The translations under genes were made by a program, and so were the position numbers. The notes under the pieces are model-generated. The model had not been told where the DNA came from. It worked only from the letters and a program-made list of their open reading frames with translations, and did no database searches. This document shows positions 51,740 through 60,603 of a stretch of 64,000 bases of DNA, one piece after another. Where the stretch lies: contig CAVUMR010000002.1 in assembly GCA_963742715.1 (NCBI GenBank), positions 744,001 to 808,000 on the forward strand, in the 5' to 3' direction. Every line of letters begins with the position of its first letter. The first letter of the stretch is position 1. The DNA comes from CAVUMR01 sp963742715 (GTDB taxonomy: Bacteria > Actinomycetota > Actinomycetes > Mycobacteriales > Micromonosporaceae).

Positions 51740-52314
51740 CGGTCAGCGTCGACGGGCGCCGGTCGGTGAAGCCCGGTCCGGCCAACGCGACGTCCCGCCC
51801 GGCGCCGGTGCTCGGCCCGCCCAACGGGACCGGTGGGCCGGATCCGGCCGATCCCGAGGCCAGCGCGCAGGCACTGCTCGACGCGCTGGTCGAGGGCGTA
51901 CACGAGATCGTGCGCCGGTCGGTCCGGCCACCCACCCGGGTGGCGCTCAGCTTCGGCGGCGCGAGTGTCGAGGCGGACTGGTCGGCACCGGCCGGTGGAC
52001 CGCCGGCGGCGGTCGCGCATCCGGTACCGGTCGAAGCTGCCGCGGTACCGGTGGTCGACGAGCACCGGCTCGCGATCACCGCGCCCACGGTCGGCACGTT
52101 CTACCGCTCGCCGGAGCCCGGCGCCCGACCGTTCATCGAGGTCGGTGACGTCATCGAGGTGGGGCAACAGGTCGCGATCATCGAGGCGATGAAGCTGATG
52201 AACCCGATCGAGGCGGACTGCGCCGGTCGGGTGGTGGCGATCCCGATCGCCGACGGAACTCCGGTGGAGTACGGCGAGGAACTGGTCGTACTCGAACCGG
52301 TCGAGGAGGAGTGA
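51736..52314 (+). CDS. accB: Biotin carboxyl carrier protein of acetyl-CoA carboxylase
   Basis: A protein of 192 residues. The biotinyl domain at the C-terminus has the biotin lysine in IIEAMKLMNPIEADCAG, preceded by the TAPTVGTFYRSPEPGARPF segment typical of acetyl-CoA carboxylase carriers. The N-terminal 60 residues are a low-complexity linker. AAAGGAGG lies 10 bp upstream of ATG 51736, which overlaps the previous stop. It shuttles carboxybiotin between the carboxylase and the fused transferase. Confidence 0.93.
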   Translation: MTVSVDGRRSVKPGPANATSRPAPVLGPPNGTGGPDPADPEASAQALLDALVEGVHEIVRRSVRPPTRVALSFGGASVEADWSAPAGGPPAAVAHPVPVEAAAVPVVDEHRLAITAPTVGTFYRSPEPGARPFIEVGDVIEVGQQVAIIEAMKLMNPIEADCAGRVVAIPIADGTPVEYGEELVVLEPVEEE

Positions 52315-52320
52315 GTCCAG

Positions 52321-53718
52321 GTGGTCGTCGCGGTGGGCAGGCCGGTGCCGGAGTCCCGGGACAAGCCAGTGTTCGACAGCGTGCTGATCGCCAACCGGGG
52401 TGAGATCGCGCTGCGGGTCGTGCGTACCTGCCGGGAGATGGGCATCCGTACCGTCGTCGTGTACTCCACGGCGGACCGCGACTCGGCGGCCGTGCTCGCC
52501 GCCGACGAGGCGGTCCACATCGGACCGGGCGCGTTGCGCCGCAGCTACCTGTATCCGCCGACGATCATCGAGGCGGCGCTGCGGACCGGCGCGCAGGCCA
52601 TCCACCCGGGGTACGGCTTCCTGTCCGAGGATCCGGACTTCGCCGAGATCTGCGCGGCGAACGGCCTGGTGTTCATCGGGCCGCCGCCGCAGGTGATGGG
52701 CTCGCTCGGGGACAAGGCGCTGGCCCGGCAGCTGATGACCGCGGCCGGACTGCCGGTACTGCCCGGCTCGGACGGCCCGGTGCGCAGCAGTACCGAGCTG
52801 CTCGAACAGGCCAACGAGATCGGGCTGCCGCTGATCATCAAGGCGGCCGCCGGTGGCGGCGGGCGCGGCATGTCGGTGGTACGGGACCGGGACGCGCTGG
52901 TCCCGTCGTACCGCCGTACCCGGGCCTCGGCCCGGGCCGCGTTCGGCGACGACCAGGTGTACGTGGAGCGGTTCTGGCCGACGGCCCGGCACATCGAGGT
53001 GCAGGTGCTCGCCGACCAGTTCGGCACCGTGCTGCACCTCGGTGAGCGGGACTGCTCGGTACAGCGGCGGCACCAGAAACTGGTCGAGGAGAGCCCGGCG
53101 AGCGGGTTGGCGCCGGGCGTGGCCGAGCGGCTGGCCCGGCTCGCGGTGACCGGCGCGCAGGCGGTCGGGTACACCGGCGCCGGCACGTTCGAGTTCCTGG
53201 TCAACGGCGAGGATGTGGCGTTCATCGAGGTGAACTGCCGGATCCAGGTGGAGCATCCGGTGACCGAGGCGGTGACCGGCGTCGACGTGGTCCGCGAGCA
53301 GTTGCGGGTCGCGGCCGGCCTGCCGCTGTCGCTGCGGCAGTCGGACCTCCGGGTGAACGGGTACGCGGTGGAGTGCCGGGTCAACGCCGAGGACCCGGAC
53401 CGGGACTTCGTACCGTGCCCCGGCCGGCTGACCGAGTTCGTACCACCGGGCGGCCCGTTCGTCCGGGTCGACACACACGCGTACTCGGGCTGGCGGGTGC
53501 CACCGGAGTACGACTCGCTGCTGGCGAAGGTGATCGTGTGGGCGCCGGACCGGGCCCAGGCGCTGGACCGGATGGTCCGGGCGCTGGACGAGTTCCGGAT
53601 CAGCGGTGACGGGGTGCGGACCACCACCGCGCTGGTACGTGAGGTGATGGACGACGCGGTGTTCCGGGCCGCCCAGCACACCACGTCGTACCTGGACAAC
53701 CGGCGCCGCGACGGGTAG
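52321..53718 (+). CDS. accC: Biotin carboxylase subunit of acetyl-CoA carboxylase
   Basis: A protein of 465 residues, normal length. ANRGEIALRVVRTCREMGI, HPGYGFLSE, the ATP-grasp loop KAAAGGGGRGMSVV and FIEVNCRIQVEHPVTEAVTG are all present. The last motif usually reads NTRIQVEHP; Cys replaces Thr here, beside the catalytic Arg and Glu, a mild change. It carboxylates biotin with ATP and bicarbonate. The GTG at 52321 follows the carrier gene by 6 bp. A hairpin terminator follows the stop. Confidence 0.93.
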   Translation: MVVAVGRPVPESRDKPVFDSVLIANRGEIALRVVRTCREMGIRTVVVYSTADRDSAAVLAADEAVHIGPGALRRSYLYPPTIIEAALRTGAQAIHPGYGFLSEDPDFAEICAANGLVFIGPPPQVMGSLGDKALARQLMTAAGLPVLPGSDGPVRSSTELLEQANEIGLPLIIKAAAGGGGRGMSVVRDRDALVPSYRRTRASARAAFGDDQVYVERFWPTARHIEVQVLADQFGTVLHLGERDCSVQRRHQKLVEESPASGLAPGVAERLARLAVTGAQAVGYTGAGTFEFLVNGEDVAFIEVNCRIQVEHPVTEAVTGVDVVREQLRVAAGLPLSLRQSDLRVNGYAVECRVNAEDPDRDFVPCPGRLTEFVPPGGPFVRVDTHAYSGWRVPPEYDSLLAKVIVWAPDRAQALDRMVRALDEFRISGDGVRTTTALVREVMDDAVFRAAQHTTSYLDNRRRDG

Positions 53719-53736
53719 CCGGCGGATCGGGCGGTA

Positions 53737-53771
53737 GGACGCGCCGGCGCCTTTCGGGTGCCGGCGCGTCC
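53737..53771. terminator. Hairpin terminator after the carboxylase operon
   Basis: GGACGCGCCGGC (53737-53748) pairs perfectly with GCCGGCGCGTCC (53760-53771) over the loop GCCTTTCGGGT. It starts 19 bp after the accC stop and probably ends the long core operon that began at 43565. Confidence 0.8.
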
Positions 53772-53899
53772 AATGCTGCCCGGGCTCCGACGCAAACGGC
53801 CCCCCACCAGGCGTCAAGCGGGGCTACAGCGGCTGTTGAGCCGGTGCGGTGACCCTTCGATGCGGCTGATCCACATCACAGCTCGAGAAGGAGTCAGCG

Positions 53900-54850
53900 A
53901 TGCGCAGCACCCCACAACAGCTGGGTGACGGGGTTGCACGGCGCCGGTTACTGCTCGGTGCCGCGGCGGCTGCCGCGGCACCGGCGGTCGGCGGACTCAC
54001 GTTCGCCGGCACCGGCGCGGCCAGCGAGCCGGCCCGGTACAACAACTTCCACAGCTCCATCGTCAAGGTGTTCGTGACCGGCGACAGCCTCACGATCACG
54101 CCCAACCAGGTACCGGCCGGCGTGGTGACGCTCGAGGTGAGTACCGACACCGAGACGTCCCGGGCGCCGGGCCTGTTCGCGCTGCAGGACGGCGTACCGA
54201 TCAGCGTGTTCCTGCAGCACTACCGGTTGGCCAACAGCACCGACCCGAACGTCAAGCGCAAGGCGCTGGAGCTGATCGACGACGAGGCGTACTACGTCGG
54301 CGGCGCGTCGGTCACGCTGCGCGGCGGTACCGTCCGGTCCACCACGCTGCTCACGCCGGGCAACTACTACATCTTCAACTACGGCGCGGTGAACACCCCC
54401 GGAGAAGCGGACAGCGTCAAGATGCTCACGGTCGGCGCGCCCGGCCCGACGTTCGGCAAGTTCCCGCACGTCGACGCGAACATCGCGATGTACCGCACCG
54501 GCCTGGACTCGCACTTCCTGGCCCCGGCCGAGCTACCGGCCGACGGCACCATCCAGGTCACCAACCACACCGCGCAGATCAACGAGGCGATGTTCCTGCC
54601 GATGGTGCCGGGTGCCACCGCCGACGACGTACACGCGTTCATGGAGGCGCTGCGGCTGCACACCCCGCCGCCGCCGGCACCGTGGTTCGCCGGCCCGTCC
54701 GGACCAGCGCCCATCGGTACCGGCGTGTCGAACGTGGTGACGATGAAGTTCCCGCCCGGCCGGTACGTGCTGACCTCGTTCATGAGCAACCGCCGGTCGC
54801 TGATCAAGAACGCGTTCGAGGGCATGTGGTCGATCGTGGATCTGGTCTAG
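53900..54850 (+). CDS. Secreted protein with Tat-like signal, unknown function
   Basis: A protein of 316 residues. The N-terminus has VARRRLLLGAAAAAAAPAVG, a twin-arginine-like signal followed by a beta-rich mature domain without cysteines. Segments such as LTITPNQVPAGVVTLEVST and VTNHTAQINEAMFLPMVPG resemble cupredoxin-like or copper-trafficking folds, but no complete copper-ligand set is visible. It lies just upstream of the B12 mutase genes with a gap of 7 bp, so it may be co-transcribed. It might handle the exported product or partner the multicopper oxidase; that is a guess. Confidence 0.65.
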   Translation: MRSTPQQLGDGVARRRLLLGAAAAAAAPAVGGLTFAGTGAASEPARYNNFHSSIVKVFVTGDSLTITPNQVPAGVVTLEVSTDTETSRAPGLFALQDGVPISVFLQHYRLANSTDPNVKRKALELIDDEAYYVGGASVTLRGGTVRSTTLLTPGNYYIFNYGAVNTPGEADSVKMLTVGAPGPTFGKFPHVDANIAMYRTGLDSHFLAPAELPADGTIQVTNHTAQINEAMFLPMVPGATADDVHAFMEALRLHTPPPPAPWFAGPSGPAPIGTGVSNVVTMKFPPGRYVLTSFMSNRRSLIKNAFEGMWSIVDLV

Positions 54851-54857
54851 AGCACCG

Positions 54858-55412
54858 ATGGCTGCGGTGGTGCGGCGTGGGCGGCGGATCCTGCTGTCCA
54901 CGGTCTCGTCCGACTCCCACACCTGGAACCTGGTCTTCCTCCAGCTGCTGCTGGAGGAGGCCGGGCACGAGGTGGTGAACCTTGGCCCGTGCGTACCTCC
55001 CGAGCTGGTGGTCGCCGCCGCCCGGGAGGTACTGCCGGACGCGATCGTGATCAGCTCGGTGAACGGGCACGGCCACTCCGACGGGGTGCGTACCGCCCGG
55101 GCACTGCGGGCCGACCCGCTCACCCGCACCATCCCGGCCGTCATCGGCGGCAAGCTCGGCATCGCCGGCCGGCTCGACCCGGTACACGCGCAGGCCCTGA
55201 TGGATGCCGGCTTCGACGCGGTGTTCACCGACGCGACCGACGCCACCCCGCTGCGGCAGTACCTCGCCGGCGTACCGGCCGGCGACCGGCAGCTGGGCCA
55301 CGGCGGCGAGGCCGACGAACGTCGGCTGGTCGGCGGCGAGGCCGACGAACGTCGGCTGGTCGGCGGCGAGGTGGTCGAGCGGTGGCCGGACAGCGGCACA
55401 GACCGTCCATAG
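54858..55412 (+). CDS. B12-binding small subunit, glutamate/methylaspartate mutase type
   Basis: A protein of 184 residues. The cobalamin-binding segment has SDSHTWNLVFLQLLLEEAGH, where the His would replace dimethylbenzimidazole as lower ligand (DxHxxG in known enzymes, here with Asn in place of the Gly). SSVNGHGHSDGVRTARA and GGKLGIAGR correspond to the next two conserved loops of MutS/GlmS. It would carry adenosylcobalamin for carbon-skeleton rearrangement with the large subunit encoded next. The C-terminal 40 residues contain two and a third copies of GGEADERRLV. Start ATG 54858 follows the secreted-protein gene by 7 bp. Confidence 0.85.
   Translation: MAAVVRRGRRILLSTVSSDSHTWNLVFLQLLLEEAGHEVVNLGPCVPPELVVAAAREVLPDAIVISSVNGHGHSDGVRTARALRADPLTRTIPAVIGGKLGIAGRLDPVHAQALMDAGFDAVFTDATDATPLRQYLAGVPAGDRQLGHGGEADERRLVGGEADERRLVGGEVVERWPDSGTDRP
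55301..55370 (+). repeat. 30-bp tandem repeat at the 3' end of the B12-binding gene
   Basis: Two identical 30-bp units (55301-55330 and 55331-55360) and a 10-bp third start code GGEADERRLV-like decapeptides in the tail of the B12-binding protein. The repeat keeps the frame and lies outside the conserved fold, so it is probably a slippage product. Confidence 0.85.
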
Positions 55413-55426
55413 TGGAGGGAGCCACG

Positions 55427-58400
55427 GTGAGCCTGGCACCGGAGCACGATCTCGGCGCGTACGTCCGAGCGGCCGCCGACCGGGGCGTGCTGGTCGTCCA
55501 GCCGCGGATGGGCATGGCGCCCGCGGCGGAGATGGCGGCCGGCCTGCGCGCGGTGGCGGCAGCGCCGGCGGTCACCGTCGGCACCATCACCGTGGACAGC
55601 TACACCCGGGTGGGCGACCTGAGCCAGGCCGCCACCGCGCTGGCCGGCGGCAGTCCACTCAACGGCTTCCCGATTGTCGCGCACGGTCCGGCGGTCACCG
55701 CCGAGGTGGCCGGAGTCTGCCCGGACCGGCCGGTGCAGGTACGGCACGGCTCGCCCCGGCCGGAGTCGGTGTTCCGGGTACTCGCGCAGGCGGGGCTGTC
55801 CGCGACCGAGGGCGGTCCGGTGTCGTACTGCCTGCCGTACGGGCGTACCCCGCTGGCCGAGTCGACCGCCGCCTGGCAGGACGCCAGTGTGGCGCTGGCG
55901 GAGTGGTGCGCCGGTACCGGCCGGCGGGCGCACGTGGAGAGCTTCGGCGGTTGCCTGCTCGGCCAGTTGTGCCCGCCGTCCCTGCTGATCGCGGTCAGCG
56001 TGCTGGAGGCGATGTTCTTCGCCCAATGCGGCGTACCGAGCGTGTCGCTGAGCTACGCGCAGCAGACCGACCCGCGGCAGGACGTCGAGGCGCTGGCCGC
56101 GCTGCGCCGGCTCGCGGACGAGCTGCTCGCCCCGCAACAGGACCGGCACCTGGTCCTGTACACCTACATGGGGGTGTTTCCGAACACCCGGGCCGGTGCC
56201 CGGCTGCTGCTCGAACGCAGCGCCGAGCTGGCCGTGCGCGGCGGCGCCGAGCGGCTGATCGTGAAGACCGAGGTGGAGGCGCAGCGGCTGCCCTCGGTGG
56301 CCGAGAACATCACCGCGCTGACGGTGGCCGCGCGGGCCGCCGAGCGGGCCCGCCGGCGCAGCGACCTGCCGTGGGCCGACGAGGTGGACTTCTCCGGCGT
56401 GCTGGCCGAGGCCCAGGCCCTGGTGTACGGGGTGCTCGACCTGTCCGACGACGTCGGCACCGCGCTGGTCCGCGCGTTCCGCCGCGGCCTGCTGGACGTG
56501 CCGTTCTGCCTGCACCGGGACAACGCCGGGCAGACCCGCAGCACGATCGACGGGCGCGGCCGGCTGGTCTGGGAGCGGCTCGGCGCGCTGCCGCTGCCGG
56601 CCAGCGCGGGGTGGAGCCAGCGCCCGGTCACCTCGGCCGGCCTGCTCCGGCTGCTCCGGCACAAGGCCACCGAGTGCGACGTGCAGGCGCTGGACGTGGC
56701 CACGGCGCCGGCCGCACTTCCCGCACCTGTCGCCCCGCCCGCCACCGCGCCGGTGCTGCCGGCCGCGGTCGGCACGACGGCCACCGCGGCCGGCTCCGGC
56801 CCGGACAGCACCGTCCGGCCGTACCGGATCGCCGTGCTCGGGGTCGGTCCACGCGGACTGTCCGTGCTGGAGCGGCTGGTCGCGCGGCTGTCGGCCGATC
56901 CACCGGACGGCCCGGTCGAGGTGTACGCGATCGATTCGGTGCATGTCGGTCCGGGCCGGATCTGGCGTACCAGCCAGCCGCACTGGCTGCTGATGAACAC
57001 GCCGGCCGGCGAGGTGACGATGTTCTCCGGGGCGCCGGACGACGGGCCCACCCGCCCTGGCGCCGGTCCGGACCTGGCCCGCTGGTGGGGCACCTTCGAT
57101 CCGGACCGGGGCGATCCGCTGGGCTACGCGCCGCGCAACGTGTTCGGCCAGTACCTGCGGTACGTGCTGAACCGGATCGAGCGCGCGGTGCCGGAGGGCG
57201 TACGGCTGACCCGGCTGTACGTGCGGGTCGAGGATCTGGAACGGGCCGACGGCGGGTACCTGCTGCACCTCGACGACGGGCAGCGGCTCGCGGTGGACCG
57301 GCTGGTGCTGACCACCGGGCACACGGTCCCGCGGCTGCGACCCGAGCAGCGCGAACTGGCCGAGTTCGCGGCGGCCCGACCGGGCCTGTCGTACATCCCC
57401 GGCGACTCGGTCGCGGACATGCGCCTGGACGGGATACCGGCCGGTGCGACGGTGGCCGTGGTCGGGCTCGGGCTGTCCTTCTACGACCTGATGATGACGT
57501 TCACGCTCGGCCGCGGCGGTACGTTCCACCGCCGGCCGGACGGCAGCCTGCGGTACCAGCCGAGTCGCCGGGAACCGGTGATCGTGGCCGGCTCGCGCAG
57601 TGGCGTACCGCTGCTCGCCCGCGGTCGCAACCAGAAGGACGGCGAGTTCCGTTACCACCCGCGCATCTTCACCAGGGACCGGATGCTCCGGGCCCGGGAG
57701 CGCGGCCGGCTGCGGTTCGACACCGACGTACTGCCCTGGCTGCTCGAAGAGGTGCGGCTGGTCTACTACGGCACCGCGATCCGGCAGCGGTTCGGCGCGG
57801 ACGTGGCCGACCGGTTCGCCACCGAGGCGGTGGCCGCGGCGGACGCCGGTACCGGCGCGGACGCGGTGACCGCGGTGGCCCGGCTGTACGGCGTGGGCGA
57901 CCTGCCGCCGGTGGACCTGGCTGCCTGGTCCCGGCCGTTCGACGGGCGTACCTTCGCCGACCCGGCCGAGTTCACCGCGGCGCTGGTCCGGTTGCTGCAC
58001 GACGATCTCGCGCTGTCCGACGAAGGCAACGTGGACGGCCCGGTGAAGGCGTGCCTGGACACGATCAGGGACTGCCGGGGCGTGGTGCGGGTGGCGGTCG
58101 ACTACGACGGGCTGTACCCGGACTCGCACACCGGCGAGTTCCTCACCCGGTTCGCGCCGGTCGCCTCGCACCTGACCACCGGGCCGCCGCGGGAGCGGAT
58201 CGACCAGTTGCTCGCCCTGCTGGACGCCGGCGTGGTCCGGCTGGTCGGTCCGGGCGCCCGGTACGGCACCGATCCGCGGTCCGGTCGGTTCGTGGTCGAG
58301 TCCGGGCAGGTGGCCGGGTCGCGGGTGCTGGCCGACGCGCTGGTCGACGCCCGGGTACCGGCACCGGATCTGCTCCGGGAGGGCGGCCTGCTGGCTCGGC

Positions 58401-58750
58401 TGCGGGACCGCGGGCTGCTCCGTGGGCACGTCAACACCGGGCCGGCCGGCGACCGGTACGTCACCGGTGGGGTCGACGTGACGCCGAGCCCGTTCCATCC
58501 GCGCCGCGCCGACGGCCGGCCGGAGCACGGCATGAACGTGCTGGGCATCCCCACCGAGTTCACCCGCTGGTTCACCCAGGTGGGCAGCAGCCGGCCGGGG
58601 CCGTGGGGCGAGTTCATGGCCGACGCGGACGCGATAGCGGCCGACGTGCTGCGCACCAGGCCGGCGGTACCGGCGGTCCGGACGGCCGATGCGGCAGGGG
58701 AAGCGGCGCGGGACGAGAGCCGGAGCCGACAACCGGAGGTGGCGCAGTGA
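55427..58750 (+). CDS. Fusion of glutamate mutase large subunit and FAD/NAD(P)-binding protein
   Basis: A protein of 1107 residues from GTG 55427 behind GTGGAGGGAG. Residues 1-430 are a MutE/GlmE TIM barrel: RHGSPRPESVFRVL, then EGGPVSYCLPYGRTPL keeps the Glu and two Tyr (spacing 0, +6, +10) that bind substrate in glutamate mutase. After an Ala/Pro linker (about 430-465), residues 466-1100 are a flavoprotein of the FAD-NAD(P)-binding 9 type, starting PYRIAVLGVGPRGLSVLERL. The mutase half should turn glutamate into 3-methylaspartate or act on a relative; the flavin half may oxidise the product. Known MutE proteins are free-standing, so the fusion is unusual. Confidence 0.87.
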   Translation: MSLAPEHDLGAYVRAAADRGVLVVQPRMGMAPAAEMAAGLRAVAAAPAVTVGTITVDSYTRVGDLSQAATALAGGSPLNGFPIVAHGPAVTAEVAGVCPDRPVQVRHGSPRPESVFRVLAQAGLSATEGGPVSYCLPYGRTPLAESTAAWQDASVALAEWCAGTGRRAHVESFGGCLLGQLCPPSLLIAVSVLEAMFFAQCGVPSVSLSYAQQTDPRQDVEALAALRRLADELLAPQQDRHLVLYTYMGVFPNTRAGARLLLERSAELAVRGGAERLIVKTEVEAQRLPSVAENITALTVAARAAERARRRSDLPWADEVDFSGVLAEAQALVYGVLDLSDDVGTALVRAFRRGLLDVPFCLHRDNAGQTRSTIDGRGRLVWERLGALPLPASAGWSQRPVTSAGLLRLLRHKATECDVQALDVATAPAALPAPVAPPATAPVLPAAVGTTATAAGSGPDSTVRPYRIAVLGVGPRGLSVLERLVARLSADPPDGPVEVYAIDSVHVGPGRIWRTSQPHWLLMNTPAGEVTMFSGAPDDGPTRPGAGPDLARWWGTFDPDRGDPLGYAPRNVFGQYLRYVLNRIERAVPEGVRLTRLYVRVEDLERADGGYLLHLDDGQRLAVDRLVLTTGHTVPRLRPEQRELAEFAAARPGLSYIPGDSVADMRLDGIPAGATVAVVGLGLSFYDLMMTFTLGRGGTFHRRPDGSLRYQPSRREPVIVAGSRSGVPLLARGRNQKDGEFRYHPRIFTRDRMLRARERGRLRFDTDVLPWLLEEVRLVYYGTAIRQRFGADVADRFATEAVAAADAGTGADAVTAVARLYGVGDLPPVDLAAWSRPFDGRTFADPAEFTAALVRLLHDDLALSDEGNVDGPVKACLDTIRDCRGVVRVAVDYDGLYPDSHTGEFLTRFAPVASHLTTGPPRERIDQLLALLDAGVVRLVGPGARYGTDPRSGRFVVESGQVAGSRVLADALVDARVPAPDLLREGGLLARLRDRGLLRGHVNTGPAGDRYVTGGVDVTPSPFHPRRADGRPEHGMNVLGIPTEFTRWFTQVGSSRPGPWGEFMADADAIAADVLRTRPAVPAVRTADAAGEAARDESRSRQPEVAQ

Positions 58751-60603
58751 CGGCCCTGTTGACCCGCGAGTCGTACTGGGCGCACCGGCGCACCGGCGCG
58801 CACGACAGCTTCCGTACCGCCCGGGACCTGCTGTTGACGTACCGGCTGGATCACGACGAGGCGGTCGCGAAGTTCCAGTGGCCGGCGCTGCGGACGTTCA
58901 ACTGGGCGCTGGAGTGGTTCGACGTCATCGCCGAGGACAACCACCGGCCGGGGCTCGAACTGCTGGACGCCGCCGGTGCCAGCCGGTCCGTGTCGTACTC
59001 GCAGCTGTCCATGCGGTCGGACACGATGGCCGCGCAACTGGCCGCGCTGGGGGTGCGCCGCGGCGACCGGGTGATGCTGGTGCTCGGCGCCCAGCAGGAG
59101 CTGTGGGAGAGCGTGCTCGCCTGCCTGAAGCTCGGCGCGGTGGTGATCCCGGTGTACCCGAGCATCACCGCCGCCGAGGCGGCCGACCGGGTCCGGCGGG
59201 GCCGGATCTCGCACGTCATCTGCCGTACCGACCGGGCATCGGTGGCCGGCACCGTGCCGGGGGTACGGGTCGCGGTGCCGGATGGGCTGCCCGGCTGGTC
59301 CTCCTACGCCGACCTGGTCGCGGTACCGCGACCGTTCGTACCGGACGGTCCGACGCCCGCCGACGACGTGGCGTTCTGCTACTTCACCTCGGGTACCACC
59401 GCCGCGCCGAAGCTGGTCGCGCACACCCACGTGAGCTACCCGGTCGGGCACCTGTCCAGCATGTACTGGAACGGATTGCGCCCCGGTGACCGGCACCTGA
59501 ACGTGTCCGCCCCGGGCTGGGCGAAGCACTCCTGGAGCAGCCTGTTCGCCCCGTGGAACGCGCAGGCCACGGTGGTCGTACCGCCGGACGGGCCACTGGT
59601 GCCGTCCCAGCTGCCGGCGGTACTGGCCGAGCACGGGATCACCAGCTTCTGCGCGCCGCCGAGCTGCTGGGCGACGCTGCGACCGCACCTGTCCTCGGCG
59701 CTGCCGCGGTTGCGGGAGGCGACGAGCGCCGGCGAGCCGCTGGACCCGGGGCTCGCGGCGGCGGTCGCGGCCGCCTGGGGGGTGGTCATCCGGGACGGGT
59801 ACGGGCAGACCGAGGCGACCGGGATGATCGGCACCACGCCGGGCATGGTGCCGCGGCCGGGTTGGCTCGGCCGGGAGCTGCCCGGGTACACGATGAGCTT
59901 CCGCGATCCGGCCACCGGAGCGCTCGGCGACAGCGGCGAGCTGTGCGTGGAACTGTCCACACCGGACGGACCGCCGGCCGGCCTGATGGCCGGTTACCTG
60001 GAGGATCGGGGCATCGAGCCGGAGCGGCCGTGGCGGGACCGGTACCCGACAGGTGATGTGGGGGAGCGGGACGCCGGCGGCTGGATCCGGATCTGGGGCC
60101 GGCTCGACGACGTGTTCAAGGTCGCCGGCCACCGGATCTCCCCGTACGAGATCGAAGCCGCGCTGGCCGACCATCCGGCGGTCGCGGAGGTGGCCGTGGT
60201 GTCCGATCCCGACCCGGCCGGCGGCCTGGTACCGCGCGCGCTCGTGGTCCTGCGCGATGCCGGTAGCCAGGCCGGCGGGCCGGCCGATGATCCGACCGGC
60301 GGGCAGGTGGATCTCGCCGATCTCGCCGACGAACTGCTGCACCACGCCGCTCGCCGGCTCGCGCCGGAGCTGTGCCCCCGCTCGGTCGAGTTCCGCGACG
60401 TACTTCCGCGCACCGCGTCCGGCAAGATCCGCCGCTCCGCGCTGCGCCGTACCGCCCACGACGCCGTACCCGCGCACGACGTCGCACCCGCGCACGACGT
60501 CGTACCAGCGCACGACGTCGTACCAGCGCACGACGTCGTACCAGCGCACGACGTCGTACCAGCGCACGACGTCGTACCGTCCACAAGGGAGGAACCCCGG
60601 TGA
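58747..60603 (+). CDS. Acyl-CoA synthetase (MACS-like AMP-binding enzyme) with repeat tail
   Basis: A protein of 618 residues. It has the family's N-terminal LRTFNWALEWFDVIAEDN, the AMP-binding loop CYFTSGTTAAPKLVAHTHVS, DGYGQTEATGMIG, and the C-terminal lysine in RTASGKIRRSALRR. It should activate a carboxylic acid as adenylate and then CoA or carrier thioester, perhaps the mutase-derived acid. The GTG overlaps the fusion-gene stop. The last 50 residues contain seven Ala-His-Asp-x-x-Pro units after the normal end of the fold. The cupin gene overlaps by 4 bp. Confidence 0.88.
   Translation: MTALLTRESYWAHRRTGAHDSFRTARDLLLTYRLDHDEAVAKFQWPALRTFNWALEWFDVIAEDNHRPGLELLDAAGASRSVSYSQLSMRSDTMAAQLAALGVRRGDRVMLVLGAQQELWESVLACLKLGAVVIPVYPSITAAEAADRVRRGRISHVICRTDRASVAGTVPGVRVAVPDGLPGWSSYADLVAVPRPFVPDGPTPADDVAFCYFTSGTTAAPKLVAHTHVSYPVGHLSSMYWNGLRPGDRHLNVSAPGWAKHSWSSLFAPWNAQATVVVPPDGPLVPSQLPAVLAEHGITSFCAPPSCWATLRPHLSSALPRLREATSAGEPLDPGLAAAVAAAWGVVIRDGYGQTEATGMIGTTPGMVPRPGWLGRELPGYTMSFRDPATGALGDSGELCVELSTPDGPPAGLMAGYLEDRGIEPERPWRDRYPTGDVGERDAGGWIRIWGRLDDVFKVAGHRISPYEIEAALADHPAVAEVAVVSDPDPAGGLVPRALVVLRDAGSQAGGPADDPTGGQVDLADLADELLHHAARRLAPELCPRSVEFRDVLPRTASGKIRRSALRRTAHDAVPAHDVAPAHDVVPAHDVVPAHDVVPAHDVVPAHDVVPSTREEPR
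60454..60579 (+). repeat. Seven 18-bp tandem units coding Ala-His-Asp-Val-Val-Pro
   Basis: Units of 18 bp run from 60454 to 60579. The first two differ slightly (AHDAVP, AHDVAP) and the last five code AHDVVP. The array extends the acyl-CoA synthetase beyond its expected C-terminus and keeps the frame. The many His-Asp pairs might bind metal, but slippage without function is as likely. Confidence 0.9.

Noticed and set aside
54533..58732. Open frame of about 1400 codons on the minus strand opposite the mutase fusion
   Set aside because: It is antisense to genes with unmistakable domains, and its His/Arg/Gly-rich product shows no family features.
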